From Streptomyces lavendulae subsp. lavendulae (lineage in GTDB: Bacteria > Actinomycetota > Actinomycetes > Streptomycetales > Streptomycetaceae): a stretch of DNA of 64,000 nt. The stretch is taken from contig NZ_CP024986.1 in the NCBI RefSeq assembly GCF_002803845.1, positions 62,001 to 126,000 on the forward strand. The letters run 5' to 3'. This document shows positions 34,960-45,000 of this stretch, one piece after another. The notes below the pieces were generated by a model. It saw nothing but the letters and a program-made list of their open reading frames with translations, was not told the DNA's origin and searched no databases. The translations under genes and the position numbers were made by a program. The first letter of the stretch is position 1. The number at the start of each line of letters is the position of its first letter.

Positions 34960-36426
34960 GTGACCTCGACGATCCCCGCGAGAGGCACCCGCGAGGCCGA
35001 CGCCGCGCCGGCGCTGCGCCGGACCCTGACCACCCCCCGGATCGTGTTCCTCGTGGTCGCCGCCGCGGCCCCGATGTCCGGGGTGGTGGGCTCGGTCCCC
35101 CTCGCCTACGCGATCGGCAACGGGGCGGGGGTGCCCGCCACCTTCGCCCTGGCCGGGCTGATCCTGCTGTGCTTCTCCGTCGGCTACGCGGCGATGAGCC
35201 GGCACGTGGTCGGCGCGGGCGGCTTCTACACGTACATCGGTCAGGGTCTGGGCCGGCCGCTCGCCGTCGCCGGCGGGCTGACGGCCGTCGTCGCCTACAC
35301 GGCGGCGGTCGCGGGCGTCGCCGGGGCCTTCGGGTACTTCGCCGAACTGGTCTCCACCGCCCACCACCTGCCGCTCCCCTGGCCGGTGTGGACGGGCGCG
35401 GCGCTCGCGCTGACGGCGGTCATGGGCTACCGGCGGATCGACCTCAGCGCCCGGCTGCTGGCGGTGCTGATGGTCGCCGAGGTGGCCGTGCTGGGACTGC
35501 TCGCGCTGGCCATCGGGGTGCGGCACGGTGCGGACACCCTGCCCGCGGCCTCCTTCCGCCCCGACACCGTCTTCTCCCCGGGCCTCGGGGTGGCGCTGAT
35601 GTTCGCCCTGATCTCCTACGTGGGCTTCGAGGCGGCGGCGCTCTACGGCGAGGAGAGCCGCGACCCCCGGCGCAGCGTGCCCGTGGCCACCTACACCTCC
35701 GTCGTCCTCATCACCGTCTTCTTCGCGGTGATCAGCTGGGCGGCGGTCGGGGCGGTCGGCGCCGACCGGGTCACGGACCGGGCCGGGCGGGAACTGGGCG
35801 ACCTGTTCTTCCACCTCTCCGACGACTACCTCGGCACCTTCGCCACGGGCGTGATGCAGGTGCTGCTCTGCACCAGCCTCTTCGGTGCCCTGCTCGGCCT
35901 GCACACCGCCGCGAACCGCTACCTGTTCGTCCTGGGCCGCGAGCGGGTCCTGCCGGCCTCCCTGGCCCGGATCCACCCGCGGCACGCGTCCCCGTACCGG
36001 GCGAGCGTGGTGCTGTCGGTGGCCACGGCCGTGGTCTGCGCCCTGTTCGCGCTCGCCGGGGCGCACCCGTACACGAACCTGGCCACCACCATGCTGGCGC
36101 TCGGCACGGTCGGGATCGTCGGCCTGCAGGCGGCCGTGGCGGTGGCGGTACTGGTCTTCTTCCGCCGGCACCCCGACGCCCACTGGTGGCGCACCCGGCT
36201 GGCCCCGGCCCTGGCCCTCCTCGGGCTGGTGGGCGCGCTGGTGCTGCTGCTGGACAACTTCCCCCTGGTCACCGGCACCACCTCCGCCTGGGTCAACCGG
36301 ATCCCCTGGCTGATGGTCGGGGCCGCGCTCGGCGGGCTCGGCTACGCCGGATGGCTGCGGGCCCGAGCGCCGCAGCGCTACCGCGCCCTGGCCACCGCCG
36401 CGCACGACACCGCCGACATCCCCTAA
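34960..36426 (+). CDS. APC-superfamily amino-acid permease
   Basis: A 488-residue membrane protein with about 12 helices, starting at a GTG 4 nt after the diiron gene stop (GAGGTGA overlaps that stop and serves as the ribosome binding site). VAAAAPMSGVVGSVPLAYAI and FTLTYV-like motifs replaced by LISYVGFEAAALYGEESRDP mark the amino-acid/polyamine/organocation family. It is either an importer of a precursor amino acid or an exporter of the amino-acid-like product. Export of an azoxy or diazo amino acid would give self-protection. Confidence 0.87.
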   Translation: MTSTIPARGTREADAAPALRRTLTTPRIVFLVVAAAAPMSGVVGSVPLAYAIGNGAGVPATFALAGLILLCFSVGYAAMSRHVVGAGGFYTYIGQGLGRPLAVAGGLTAVVAYTAAVAGVAGAFGYFAELVSTAHHLPLPWPVWTGAALALTAVMGYRRIDLSARLLAVLMVAEVAVLGLLALAIGVRHGADTLPAASFRPDTVFSPGLGVALMFALISYVGFEAAALYGEESRDPRRSVPVATYTSVVLITVFFAVISWAAVGAVGADRVTDRAGRELGDLFFHLSDDYLGTFATGVMQVLLCTSLFGALLGLHTAANRYLFVLGRERVLPASLARIHPRHASPYRASVVLSVATAVVCALFALAGAHPYTNLATTMLALGTVGIVGLQAAVAVAVLVFFRRHPDAHWWRTRLAPALALLGLVGALVLLLDNFPLVTGTTSAWVNRIPWLMVGAALGGLGYAGWLRARAPQRYRALATAAHDTADIP

Positions 36427-36439
36427 CCGAGGAGCCGTC

Positions 36440-37717
36440 ATGCACGACCCGCACCGCCTGCTCCAGGACGAGGCCCACACCGCCCTGGCCCGACGCGGAC
36501 ACCACCTGGACCGGGCCGCCCTGAGCGACCTGACCGAACGGCGCGCCCGGCTCATCTCCGAACGGGACAAGCTGCGGGCCGAGCAGAACCGCTCCGCGCG
36601 CAGCGGCGTCCGCCCCGACGAGGCCGCCCGGGCCCGGATCCAGGAGGCCAAGGAACGCCTGCGGTCGGTGTCGGAGGAGCTCCGGGAGGCGGAGGAGGAG
36701 CTCGGCGCGCTGCTGCTGGCCGTGCCCAACCTGCCGCACGCGGACGTCCCCGACGGGACCGAGCAGGATCCGCCGGTGGTGCGCCGGGTCTGGGGCGAGG
36801 TGCCGGGCTTCGGGTTCACGCCGCGCGACCACGTGGACATCGGCACCCGCCTCGGGATCCTGGACCAGGTGCGGGCGGCAAGGCTGTCGGGCTCGCGCTT
36901 CGCGGTGACCCGGGGCGCGGGGGCCCGGCTGGAGCGGGCACTGGCCGCGTTCCTGCTGGACCTGCACACCACCGAGCACGGGTACACCGAGCACGGGGTG
37001 CCGCACCTGGTGACCCGGGAGACGATGACCGGCACCGGGCAGCTCCCGAAGTTCGAGGACGACCTGTTCCTGACGACCGCCGCCGACCGGGACCTGCTGC
37101 TGATCCCGACGGCGGAGGTGCCGCTGGTCAACCTGTACCGCGGGGAGACCCTCCAGGACGGCGGACTGCCGCTGGCGCTGACCGCGTTCACCCCCTGCTA
37201 CCGGGCGGAGGCCGGCTCGTACGGGCGCGACACCCGGGGGCTGGTGCGGCTGCACCAGTTCGAGAAGGTGGAGCTGGTGCGGATCTGCCGGCCCGAGCGG
37301 GCCGGCGCGGAGCTGGAGCTGCTGACCGGGCACGCGGAGACGGCCCTGCAGCGGCTGGGGCTGGCCCACCGGGTGGTGGAACTGCGCGCCGGGGACCTCG
37401 GGTTCGCCGCCCGGCGCACGTACGACATCGAGGTGTGGCTGCCGGGCCAGGGCACGTACCGGGAGATCTCCTCCTGCTCCGACTGCGGGGACTTCCAGGG
37501 CCGCCGGGCCGGCATCAAGGTCCAGGGCCGGGACGGCCGCAAGGAGTTCGCCGCGACCCTCAACGGTTCGGCACTGCCGGTCGGCCGTACCCTCGTCGCG
37601 ATCCTGGAGCAGTACCAGCGCGCGGACGGCTCAGTGACCGTGCCGCCCGCGCTGGTCCCGTACACGGGCTTCTCGGCGATCGCCGCGGACGGCACCCCGG
37701 TGGTCAGCCCTTCGTGA
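36440..37717 (+). CDS. Second seryl-tRNA synthetase (VlmL-like)
   Basis: A full-length (425-residue) class II seryl-tRNA synthetase. An N-terminal antiparallel coiled coil (LTERRARLISERDKLRAEQN to SVSEELREAEEELG) is the arm that grips the long variable arm of tRNA-Ser. Motif 2 is FTPCYRAEAGSYGRDTRGL with HQFEKVELV, and motif 3 NGSALPVGRTLVAILEQYQ; both keep their arginines. ATG with GAGGAG. SerRS does not read the anticodon, so it could charge the tRNA-like molecule encoded at 22265-22349. In valanimycin clusters an extra SerRS supplies seryl-tRNA to the transferase. It could also be a resistance copy against a serine-mimicking product. Confidence 0.9.
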   Translation: MHDPHRLLQDEAHTALARRGHHLDRAALSDLTERRARLISERDKLRAEQNRSARSGVRPDEAARARIQEAKERLRSVSEELREAEEELGALLLAVPNLPHADVPDGTEQDPPVVRRVWGEVPGFGFTPRDHVDIGTRLGILDQVRAARLSGSRFAVTRGAGARLERALAAFLLDLHTTEHGYTEHGVPHLVTRETMTGTGQLPKFEDDLFLTTAADRDLLLIPTAEVPLVNLYRGETLQDGGLPLALTAFTPCYRAEAGSYGRDTRGLVRLHQFEKVELVRICRPERAGAELELLTGHAETALQRLGLAHRVVELRAGDLGFAARRTYDIEVWLPGQGTYREISSCSDCGDFQGRRAGIKVQGRDGRKEFAATLNGSALPVGRTLVAILEQYQRADGSVTVPPALVPYTGFSAIAADGTPVVSPS

Positions 37718-38426
37718 GTCCGGCCAGGGCCCGCGCCCGTTCCCGTACGGGGTCACGGGCGCGGTCCGGCCACGGCAGGACCGTGACCGGTGGGAGTTCC
37801 CGTGAGACGAAGGCCGTCATGGCCCAGGGGGTGTCCTGCTGGGTGGGCTGGAGCGCGGTGTGGCCGTGCCAGGGCAGGGTGCCGTGGCCGGTGATGCCGC
37901 GCAGGGAGACGGCGCCATCGGGGCCGAAGGCCAGGTCGACCTCGCGGGCGCCGTCGGTCAGGCCCCGGCCGGTGGCCTTCACGGCGGCCTCCAGCAGGGT
38001 CCAGGCGTGGAAGAAGGTCTCGGGGCTCACGCCCGCCGGAACGCCCGGGTAGACGAAGGTGAGCACGTCGAGGCTGGTGGTGGACGGGCGGACCAGCTCC
38101 ACGTCCACCCCGATCGGCCCGGTCTCGGTGGCGCCGAGCAGCAGCAGCCCGTCGGAACGGGACCAGCTGACGTGGGTGCCGGGCTGGTCGGGCAGGTAGG
38201 GCTTGCCGGCCGGGTCGTAGTGGATGCGCAGGTCCCGCGCGGCGAGGCCCAGGCGGTCGGCGAGCAGGCGGCGGACGGTGAGCCGGGCGCGGAAGAAGCG
38301 GTGGGCGGCCCTCGCGTGGACGAATTCGGCGCCGCGCCGCAGTTCCTCCTCGGTGAGGCCCTCGGGATAGTGCGCGCTGATGTCGGTGGGGACGACCTGG
38401 TCGAGGTCGACCAGCCATGCGTCCAT
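37704..38426 (-). CDS. Sfp-type 4'-phosphopantetheinyl transferase
   Basis: A 240-residue PPTase that converts apo carrier proteins to holo form using CoA. The magnesium/catalytic motifs are IGVDVELVRP and FFHAWTLLEAAVKATGRGL (W..xEAxxKa). The start is the second of two tandem ATGs (38426; the first is 38429), which gives the better distance to AAGGAG. Clients in the window are the ACP at 40172-40447, the NRPS PCP and the carrier domain of the cupin-MetRS fusion. The 3' end overlaps the SerRS gene tail-to-tail by 14 bp. Confidence 0.9.
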   Translation of the reverse strand: MDAWLVDLDQVVPTDISAHYPEGLTEEELRRGAEFVHARAAHRFFRARLTVRRLLADRLGLAARDLRIHYDPAGKPYLPDQPGTHVSWSRSDGLLLLGATETGPIGVDVELVRPSTTSLDVLTFVYPGVPAGVSPETFFHAWTLLEAAVKATGRGLTDGAREVDLAFGPDGAVSLRGITGHGTLPWHGHTALQPTQQDTPWAMTAFVSRELPPVTVLPWPDRARDPVRERARALAGLTKG

Positions 38427-38457
38427 CATGCTCCTTTCTCGGACACAGGCCTTTCGT

Positions 38458-38484
38458 GGCCGCGTCCCGGCGCGGGACGCGGCC
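38458..38484. terminator. Hairpin between hydrolase and PPTase genes
   Basis: GGCCGCGTCCC (38458-38468) pairs perfectly with GGGACGCGGCC (38474-38484) over GGCGC, 11 nt after the C45 gene stop and before the PPTase start. It may attenuate transcription into the PPTase gene. Confidence 0.6.
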
Positions 38485-38495
38485 CCTGGGGGCGC

Positions 38496-39566
38496 CTACA
38501 GGCCGAACACCCGCGTGCGGGAGCGCGCGGGGTCGCCGGGCCGGACGTGCAGCAGCCCGGCGGCCGGGAACATGACGGCCGCGGCGACCGTGCGTTCGGC
38601 GCGGATGTCACCCCGGTCCGGGACGCGCACGGGCGGGCGGGACAGCAGCGCGAAGTGGTCCTCCGCCGAGGCGTCGGCGGGCAGGGCGGCCAGGCCCTCG
38701 TGGGCGGCGCGGAGCCGGCGCAGCGAGGAGTTGCGGGCGAAGACGTTCAGTTCGTCGGCCGGGGCGAAGTCCGGGTGGAGGAAGTGGTTGGTGTGGGCCA
38801 GGTCCCCGGGGGCGGCCTCGGTGACGCGCAGGTCGCCGTCGAGGTGTTCGACGTACAGGGCCCGTTCGGCGTCGCAGAGCATCAGGGAGCGGGAGCTGGC
38901 CAGGGGCAGGTCGGCGAGGATCTTCAGGGCCTGGTCGGTGTTCCCGGCGGTGTCCAGGAGGTGGCGGATGGCCAGGTACGGGGGTACTCCGGGGCGCCAG
39001 GTGCCGCCGAGGACCAGGTTCAGGCCGACGGCGAGGCCGTCGCTGTTGAGGCCGAGGTAGCCGAGGAGCCCGGCGAAGCTGAGGACCAGGGAGCGCCGGC
39101 CGGTGCCGGCGCGGGCGGTCTCCAGGACGCTGATGTGGGTGTCGAGGTCGCCGCTGAGGTCGACGGTCTGGGCGAGGACCGGCGGGCCGGCCGGGCCGGT
39201 GCGGGCGTAGGTGGTGCAGTCGCCGCCGGAGCGGACCTTGGAGTAGCCCATGGCCTCGCGGCGGATCTGGAGCAGCCAGGCCTCGTCCGCGCTGATCCGG
39301 GCCCCGTCGGCGAGGCCGGCCACCTCCTCGGCGAGGTCGGGCAGGGCCGCCTCGACCACGGCCCGGTGGGCGGCGATGAGGGGCCGCAGGCCGGCCATGG
39401 TCGGGGGGCGGTCGGTGAGGTGGGCCAGGCGGGCGAGCCCGTCGTCGAGGAAGGCCCGCAGCGGCCCGGCGAGGGCCGCGCCGTGGGCGCGGCCCATCTC
39501 GTACGGGGTGCCCGCCGCCCGTATGCGGGTGATGCCGGGGCGGGCGGTCCCACCGGTCCCGCTCAT
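38496..39566 (-). CDS. Peptidase C45 / acyl-CoA:6-APA acyltransferase-like hydrolase
   Basis: A 356-residue Ntn-hydrolase of the C45 family. The predicted autocatalytic cysteine is in SGGDCTTYARTG (about residue 117), which after cleavage would be the N-terminal nucleophile. TPYEMGRAHGAALAG and GLLGYLGLNSDGLAVGLNLV fit the family that includes penicillin acyltransferase (IAT) and amide-forming or amide-cleaving enzymes of secondary metabolism. It may remove or exchange an acyl or aminoacyl group on the product. The start ATG overlaps the GNAT stop by 4 nt. Confidence 0.78.
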   Translation of the reverse strand: MSGTGGTARPGITRIRAAGTPYEMGRAHGAALAGPLRAFLDDGLARLAHLTDRPPTMAGLRPLIAAHRAVVEAALPDLAEEVAGLADGARISADEAWLLQIRREAMGYSKVRSGGDCTTYARTGPAGPPVLAQTVDLSGDLDTHISVLETARAGTGRRSLVLSFAGLLGYLGLNSDGLAVGLNLVLGGTWRPGVPPYLAIRHLLDTAGNTDQALKILADLPLASSRSLMLCDAERALYVEHLDGDLRVTEAAPGDLAHTNHFLHPDFAPADELNVFARNSSLRRLRAAHEGLAALPADASAEDHFALLSRPPVRVPDRGDIRAERTVAAAVMFPAAGLLHVRPGDPARSRTRVFGL

Positions 39567-40168
39567 GCCGGTACGGCCTTCTTCGGGCCGCGCGCGAGGA
39601 GCGCCCGGACGGCGGGCCATTCGGCGCGCAGCACGCTGTAGAAGACGGCGTCGCGGCGGCGGCCCCCGGGCATGTAGTTGAAGCTGCGCAGGACCCCTTC
39701 CTCGGTGGCGCCGATGTTGGCGAGGCCGCGGCGGGCCTGGACGTTGAGGACGTCGGTCTTGAACTCTGCGCGTTCGGCGCCGAGGACCTCGAAGGCGTGC
39801 TCCAGGAGCAGGGCCTTGGCCCAGTGGTTGACGCCCCGGCCGCGGAAGTCGCGGCCGAGCCAGGACCAGCCGACCTCCAGGCGGCGGTCGGCCTCGGCCA
39901 GGTTGCCGAAGCTCATGCTGCCCGCGATGCGGCCGCTGTCCTTGTCGGTGATGGTGTAGACGAAGCGGCGGCCGGCGGCGTGGTCGGAGAGGTTGGTGTC
40001 GAAGAAGGCCTCGAAGTCGGCGTCGGTGTCGACGGCGGCGACGAAGTAGCGCCAGATGTCGGGGTCCATGGCGACGGCCCGGACGCCCTCGCGGTCGGCC
40101 TCGGTGATCGGGGTGAGCCGGACCCGGTCGTTCTCCAGGACGGCGGCGGCGTACTCGCTCCAGCTCAT
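39563..40168 (-). CDS. GNAT acetyltransferase (RimJ/RimL type)
   Basis: A 201-residue acyl-CoA N-acyltransferase. VRLTPITEADREGVRAVAMD, RLEVGWSWLGRDFRGRGVNH (the RGxG pyrophosphate loop) and TDVLNVQARRGLANIGATEE are the standard RimL-like motifs. It could N-acetylate the product or an intermediate for self-resistance, a function opposed by the C45 hydrolase next to it. Coupled by ATGA to that gene and 3 nt from the ACP gene. Confidence 0.85.
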   Translation of the reverse strand: MSWSEYAAAVLENDRVRLTPITEADREGVRAVAMDPDIWRYFVAAVDTDADFEAFFDTNLSDHAAGRRFVYTITDKDSGRIAGSMSFGNLAEADRRLEVGWSWLGRDFRGRGVNHWAKALLLEHAFEVLGAERAEFKTDVLNVQARRGLANIGATEEGVLRSFNYMPGGRRRDAVFYSVLRAEWPAVRALLARGPKKAVPA

Positions 40169-40171
40169 GGT

Positions 40172-40447
40172 TCAGGCTCCGGTGGTGGCGTGGTGGCGGG
40201 TGAGGGCGTCGGTGACGTCGCGCAGGGTCCGCATGTCGGCGAGGTCGTGCTCGGTGAAGTGGGCGAGGTCGACGCCGGTCTCCTCGCAGACCTCCGTGAG
40301 GAAGAGGACCTTGTTGAGGGAGGTCAGCCCGTAGGCGGCGACCATGTCGGCCGCGGGGTCGATGGCGTGGGGCTCGACCTCGGGGATCAGTACGAGGGAG
40401 AGCTGTTCGCGGGCGGCCGTTTCGATCTCGGACGGGTTCTCAGGCAT
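40172..40447 (-). CDS. Free-standing acyl/peptidyl carrier protein
   Basis: A 91-residue carrier protein. The phosphopantetheine serine is in AAYGLTSLNKVLFL, an unusual LTSL in place of the common DSL. It overlaps the end of the AMP-ligase gene by 8 nt, so the ligase most likely loads it. In the reported azaserine and related routes hydrazinoacetate is activated and held on a carrier protein; this is the best candidate for that carrier here. Confidence 0.85.
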   Translation of the reverse strand: MPENPSEIETAAREQLSLVLIPEVEPHAIDPAADMVAAYGLTSLNKVLFLTEVCEETGVDLAHFTEHDLADMRTLRDVTDALTRHHATTGA

Positions 40448-42038
40448 GGATTCCGGCCTCCTGGGTGTGCAGCGGGGAGTGGTAGGCGGCCCGGATGTCG
40501 GGGCGCTTGGGCTTGTACTGGGAGGTCAGCAGGCCGTTGCCGATGCTGAACGGCGGGTCGGCGACCACGACCCGGCTGATCCGCTCGTCGGGGGTGGTGG
40601 CGGCGTTGGTCGCGGCGAGCCGGGCCGCGATGGCGCGGGCGTCCGCGGGCCGGGCGGCCGGGGAGACCACGGCGACGAGTTCGGTCTGGGTGGGGCTGAA
40701 GACCACGCACTCGGCGATCGCGGGGTCGGCGCGCATCAGTTCCTCGATGGGCCGTACGACGACCTTCTTGCCGTTGTCGAGGACGATGACGTCGTCGGCG
40801 CGGCCGTGGACGAAGAGGAAGCCGTCCTCGTCGAGGTGGCCGAGGTCGCCGGTGCGGACGGTGCCGTCGGGTGAGAAGACCTTCTCGGAGTCGCCGGGGC
40901 GGGCGTACTCGTAGTGGTTGTTGACGGGGTGGGTGCTGCGGACGCTGATGACCCCGTCCTCGCCGATCAGCACCTCCTTGCCGCGGAGTGGTTTGCCGAC
41001 GCTGCCCTCGCGGTGGGCGCCGGGGTGGTTCTTGGTGACGATGCAGGTCTCGTTGAGCCCGTAGCCCTCGTAGATCGGCAGTCCGGCCCCGGTGAAGAAG
41101 CGCAGGACGTCGGGGGAGGCGGGCGCGGATCCGGTCCACAGGTAGCGGATGCGGTCGCCGAACAGGGCGCGGGCCACGTCGGGCAGGGTGCGGCCGGCGG
41201 AGCGGCGCAGCCTTCCCTCGATGGTGCGGCGGGCGGACTCGTAGAAGGCGGGGACGCCCATGACCACGGTGGGGCGGACCCGGCGCAGGGTCGCGAAGGC
41301 GGCCTCGTAGGTGGTGATGGTGACGTCGTGGCCGTGCAGCAGCGCGGAGTACACCCAGTAGCGCTGCTGGAGGAGGGAGAGCGGCAGGAAGACGAAGAGG
41401 TGGTCGTCCGGGGTGTGTTCGAAGATCTCCTGGACGGCGGTGAGGGCGCTGTCGATGCTGCCGGCGGTCGCGCCGAGGCCCTTGGGGACGCCGGTGCTGC
41501 CGGAGGTGAACTTGATGGTGGTGACGTCCCGGGCGCCCCAGGTGACGGGGGGCAGCGGGGCGTCGGCGGAGCCGGTGGGCTCGGTCAGGTCCCGGATCCG
41601 GTCGGTGGTGAGGGTGTCGGGGACGTCGGTGGGCTGGTCGGTGCAGAGCAGGTGCAGCCCGTAGCGGTCCATGAGGGCGGTGGACGGGGTGAACTTGCCC
41701 GGCTCCAGGCCCGCGGTCTGCGCGCCGAGGCGCAGTGCGGCCAGGTCGAGGAGCACCCACTCCAGGCTGTTGGCGGCGAGGATGCCGATGCGGTCGCCCG
41801 GGCCGATGCCGTAGGTGTCCCGCAGGTGGTGGGCGAGGCGGCCGGCGCGGTCGTGGAGCTCGCGCAGGGGCATGGTCCGTGTTCCGTCCAGGCGGGCGAC
41901 GGAGATGTTCCCGCCGCCCGGCGCCCGGCTGACGATCCGCCGGATCGTTTCGGGGACGGCGTCGCCCCCGGGTGCTTCCGGCAGCGCCGGGCCCGCCGTG
42001 GCCGCCCGCGCCGGGGCGGCGGTCCGCGCGGCGGTCAT
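40440..42038 (-). CDS. Adenylate-forming acyl ligase for the carrier protein
   Basis: A 532-residue ANL-superfamily enzyme. The nucleotide motif is IKFTSGSTGVPKGLGA, A5 is YEGYGLNETCI, A7 GDLGHLDEDGFLF and A8 HGRADDVIVLDNGKKV. The A10 lysine region is IGNGLLTSQYKPKR. It resembles long-chain acyl ligases more than amino-acid A domains. The start ATG overlaps the NRPS stop by 4 nt. By context it would adenylate an acid, possibly hydrazinoacetic acid, and load the ACP encoded immediately downstream. Confidence 0.83.
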   Translation of the reverse strand: MTAARTAAPARAATAGPALPEAPGGDAVPETIRRIVSRAPGGGNISVARLDGTRTMPLRELHDRAGRLAHHLRDTYGIGPGDRIGILAANSLEWVLLDLAALRLGAQTAGLEPGKFTPSTALMDRYGLHLLCTDQPTDVPDTLTTDRIRDLTEPTGSADAPLPPVTWGARDVTTIKFTSGSTGVPKGLGATAGSIDSALTAVQEIFEHTPDDHLFVFLPLSLLQQRYWVYSALLHGHDVTITTYEAAFATLRRVRPTVVMGVPAFYESARRTIEGRLRRSAGRTLPDVARALFGDRIRYLWTGSAPASPDVLRFFTGAGLPIYEGYGLNETCIVTKNHPGAHREGSVGKPLRGKEVLIGEDGVISVRSTHPVNNHYEYARPGDSEKVFSPDGTVRTGDLGHLDEDGFLFVHGRADDVIVLDNGKKVVVRPIEELMRADPAIAECVVFSPTQTELVAVVSPAARPADARAIAARLAATNAATTPDERISRVVVADPPFSIGNGLLTSQYKPKRPDIRAAYHSPLHTQEAGIHA

Positions 42039-45000
42039 CGGGTCACCCCCGGCATGAGTACGGCGGCCATCGCGCGGACGGTCTCCAGCTCCGAGAACTG
42101 GTCGAGGGTGAGGGTGACGCCGAAGCGCTTGCGGGCGGCGGTGAGGATCCGGGCGGCCGCGATGGAGTCGCCGCCGAGGGAGGCGAGGGTGTCGAGGGCT
42201 CCGACGTCGGGGCGGCGCAGGACGGTGGACCAGATGTCGCAGAGGATCTTCTCGGCCTGGGTGGCGGGGGCGCTGCCGCCGGTGGGCGGGGCGTCGGCGG
42301 GGGCCTGCGCGCCGAGTTCGGCCAGCCGGGTGCGGTCCACCTTGCCGTTGCGGGTCAGCGGCAGCTCGTCGTGCCACAGGACGGCCGCGGGGAGCATGTA
42401 GTCCGGCAGCTCGGAGCGCAGGGCCCCGCGCAGGTCGTTCAGGTGCGGGCGGTGCTCGCCGGCGGGCACCAGGTGGGCGACGAGGCGGTTGCCCTGGGCG
42501 GCGACGACGGCGCGGGTGACCTCGGCGAGGGCGGCGAGGCGGGTCTCGACCTCCCCGGCCTCGATCCGATAGCCGTTGATCTTGATCTGGAAGTCGCTGC
42601 GGCCCAGGATCTGGATGTCGCCGTCGGGCAGGTACCGGCCGAGGTCGCCGGTGCGGTAGAGGCGTTCGCCGCGGACGGGGTCCTCGTGGAACCGCTCGGC
42701 GGTGCGTTCCTCGTCGCGCCAGTAGCCGCGCGCCAGGCCGGTGCCGGCGGCGACGATCTCGCCGGTGACCCAGTCGGGGGCGTCGAGGCCGTGGCGGTCC
42801 AGGACGTAGGCGCGGTTGTTGGCGTTGGGGCGTCCGTAGGGGATGGACTCGCTGCCGTCCTCCTCCTCGCCGACGGGGTGCAGGATGTTCCAGATGGTGG
42901 TCTCGGTGGGGCCGCCGAGGGAGACCACCTCCAGCTCCGGCATCATCGCCCGCAACTGCGCGGGCAGGGCGGGCGGGAGCCGGTCGCCGCTCATCATGAC
43001 CAGGCGCAGGGCGGGCGGTACGGCGCCGTCGGCGCGGGCCTGGCCGTGCAGCAGGCCGACGATGGCGGGGACGGAGTTCCACACGCTGACGTCGTGCAGG
43101 CGGCACAGGTCGAGCCAGTGGGCGGGGTCGACGGCCTTGTCGCGGTCGGGCATGACGAGGGCCGCGCCGGCCGCGAGGGCGCCGAAGACGTCCCAGACGG
43201 ACAGGTCGAAGTTGAAGGCGCTGATGGCCATGAACCGGTCCTCGGGGGTGATCCCGAAGCGGGTCTGGCAGTCGGCGACGACGTTGGCGACGTTGCGGTG
43301 GGTCACCATGACGCCCTTGGGGGCGCCGGTGGTGCCGGAGGTGTAGAGGACGTACGCGAGGTCGTCCGGGTGGGATCCGGGGAGCCGGTCGGGGACCTCG
43401 GCGCGGCCGGAGCAGGGCTGGGTGAGGTCGAAGCAGGCGATGGCGGCGGAGTCGGGCCGGCCGGTGTTGGTCAGGACGCAGCGGACCTCTCCGTCGGCCA
43501 GCATGTAGTCCTGGCGGGCGGCGGGCAGGTCGGCGTCGACGGGCAGGTAGGCGGCGCCGGCGAGGACGGTGGCGAGGATGCCGACGATCTGCTCGGGCCC
43601 GCGCCGCATGACGAGGCCGACGAGTTCGCCGCGGCCGACGCCCTGTCCGCGCAGCCAGGTCGCGGCGGTCGCGGCCCGGTGCAGGAGTTCGCCGTAGGTC
43701 ACGGTGCGGTCGGAGGTCAGGACGGCGGGGGCGGCGGGGGTGCGGGCGGCCTGGGCGACGATGGCGTCGCCGAGCATCTCGTCGGGCAGGACCACGGCGG
43801 TGTCGTTGGCCTCGTCGCGGCGGGCCCGCTGGGCGGGCGGCAGCAGGTCGAAGTGGTGGAGGTGCCAGGCGCTCTCGTCGACGAGGGTGGCGAGGAGGGT
43901 TCCGTAGCCGTGCGCGAGGTCGTCGAGGAGGCCCTCGCAGAAGAGTTCGTCGATGCCGTCGAGCTGGACGACGAGCTCGCCGTGCCGTTCCATCGCGAAG
44001 GCGTTGAGCCACACCTGCGGGGTCTGGCTGACGGAGAAGACCTCCTCGCCGAAGAGTTCCAGGGCGGAGCCGTCGACCTCGCTGCTGACGTGTCCGATGG
44101 CGCTGTTGAAGGTGAAGGGCATCCGGGCGCCGGCCACCCCGCCGCGGCGGCGGGCCAGTTCCTTGAGGACCTCGATGCCGGAGAAGTGCCGGTGGTCGAT
44201 GTCGGTGTGCAGGCGCGTCTGGAGGGCCTTGGCGCGTTCCGCGAAGGGCAGGGAGCGGTCGACCTCGGCCTCGACGAGGAGGGTGTCGGAGAACTGGCCG
44301 ATGGCCTCGAAGACCCGGGGGTGCACGGGCGGCCGGTGGGCGACGGTGGTGGTGAGGGTGAACCGCTCCCCCGCGCCCCAGGTGGCCAGGGTCTCCGCGT
44401 ACGCGGCGAGCAGCAGCGCGGAGGGGGTCAGTCCGGCGGCGGCGGCCCGGTCCTTGAGGGCGCTCCACTCCTCGCGGCCCAGACGGACCGTGCGCTGGGT
44501 GAACCGGGTGCCGGTCAGGGCGGCCGGGCTGGTGCGCAGCGGCAGGTCGGGGTGGGGGGCGAGGTCGTCGCAGCGCTCCATCCAGTACTCGCGCGAGCGG
44601 CGGGCGGGGGCGCGGTCGCGGGCGGCTTCGAGGGCGGCGACGTAGTCCTCGTAGGGGAGTTCCTCGTGGACGTCGGCGGCGGGGCTCTGGTAGGCGTGCC
44701 ACCAGGCGCGGAAGAACAGGAACATGCTGATCCCGTCCATCACGAGCCCGTCGTGGCCGACGTGCAGCACCATCCGGTCGTCGTCGAGGATGGTGGCGTC
44801 GACGGTGAGCAGGGGTGCCTGGTCGGCGGGGAGCACCTGGTGGGAGCGCATCTCGCGGAGTTCGGCGCGGATCAGTTCCTGCTGGCGGGGGCTGTGTGCG
44901 CGCAGGTCGAGGACGCCGATCCGCGGGGCGTGGTCGCCGTACTCGGTGACCTGGCGTTCGTCGGAGAGGAAGCGCGAGCGCAGGGCGCTGTGCGCGGCCA

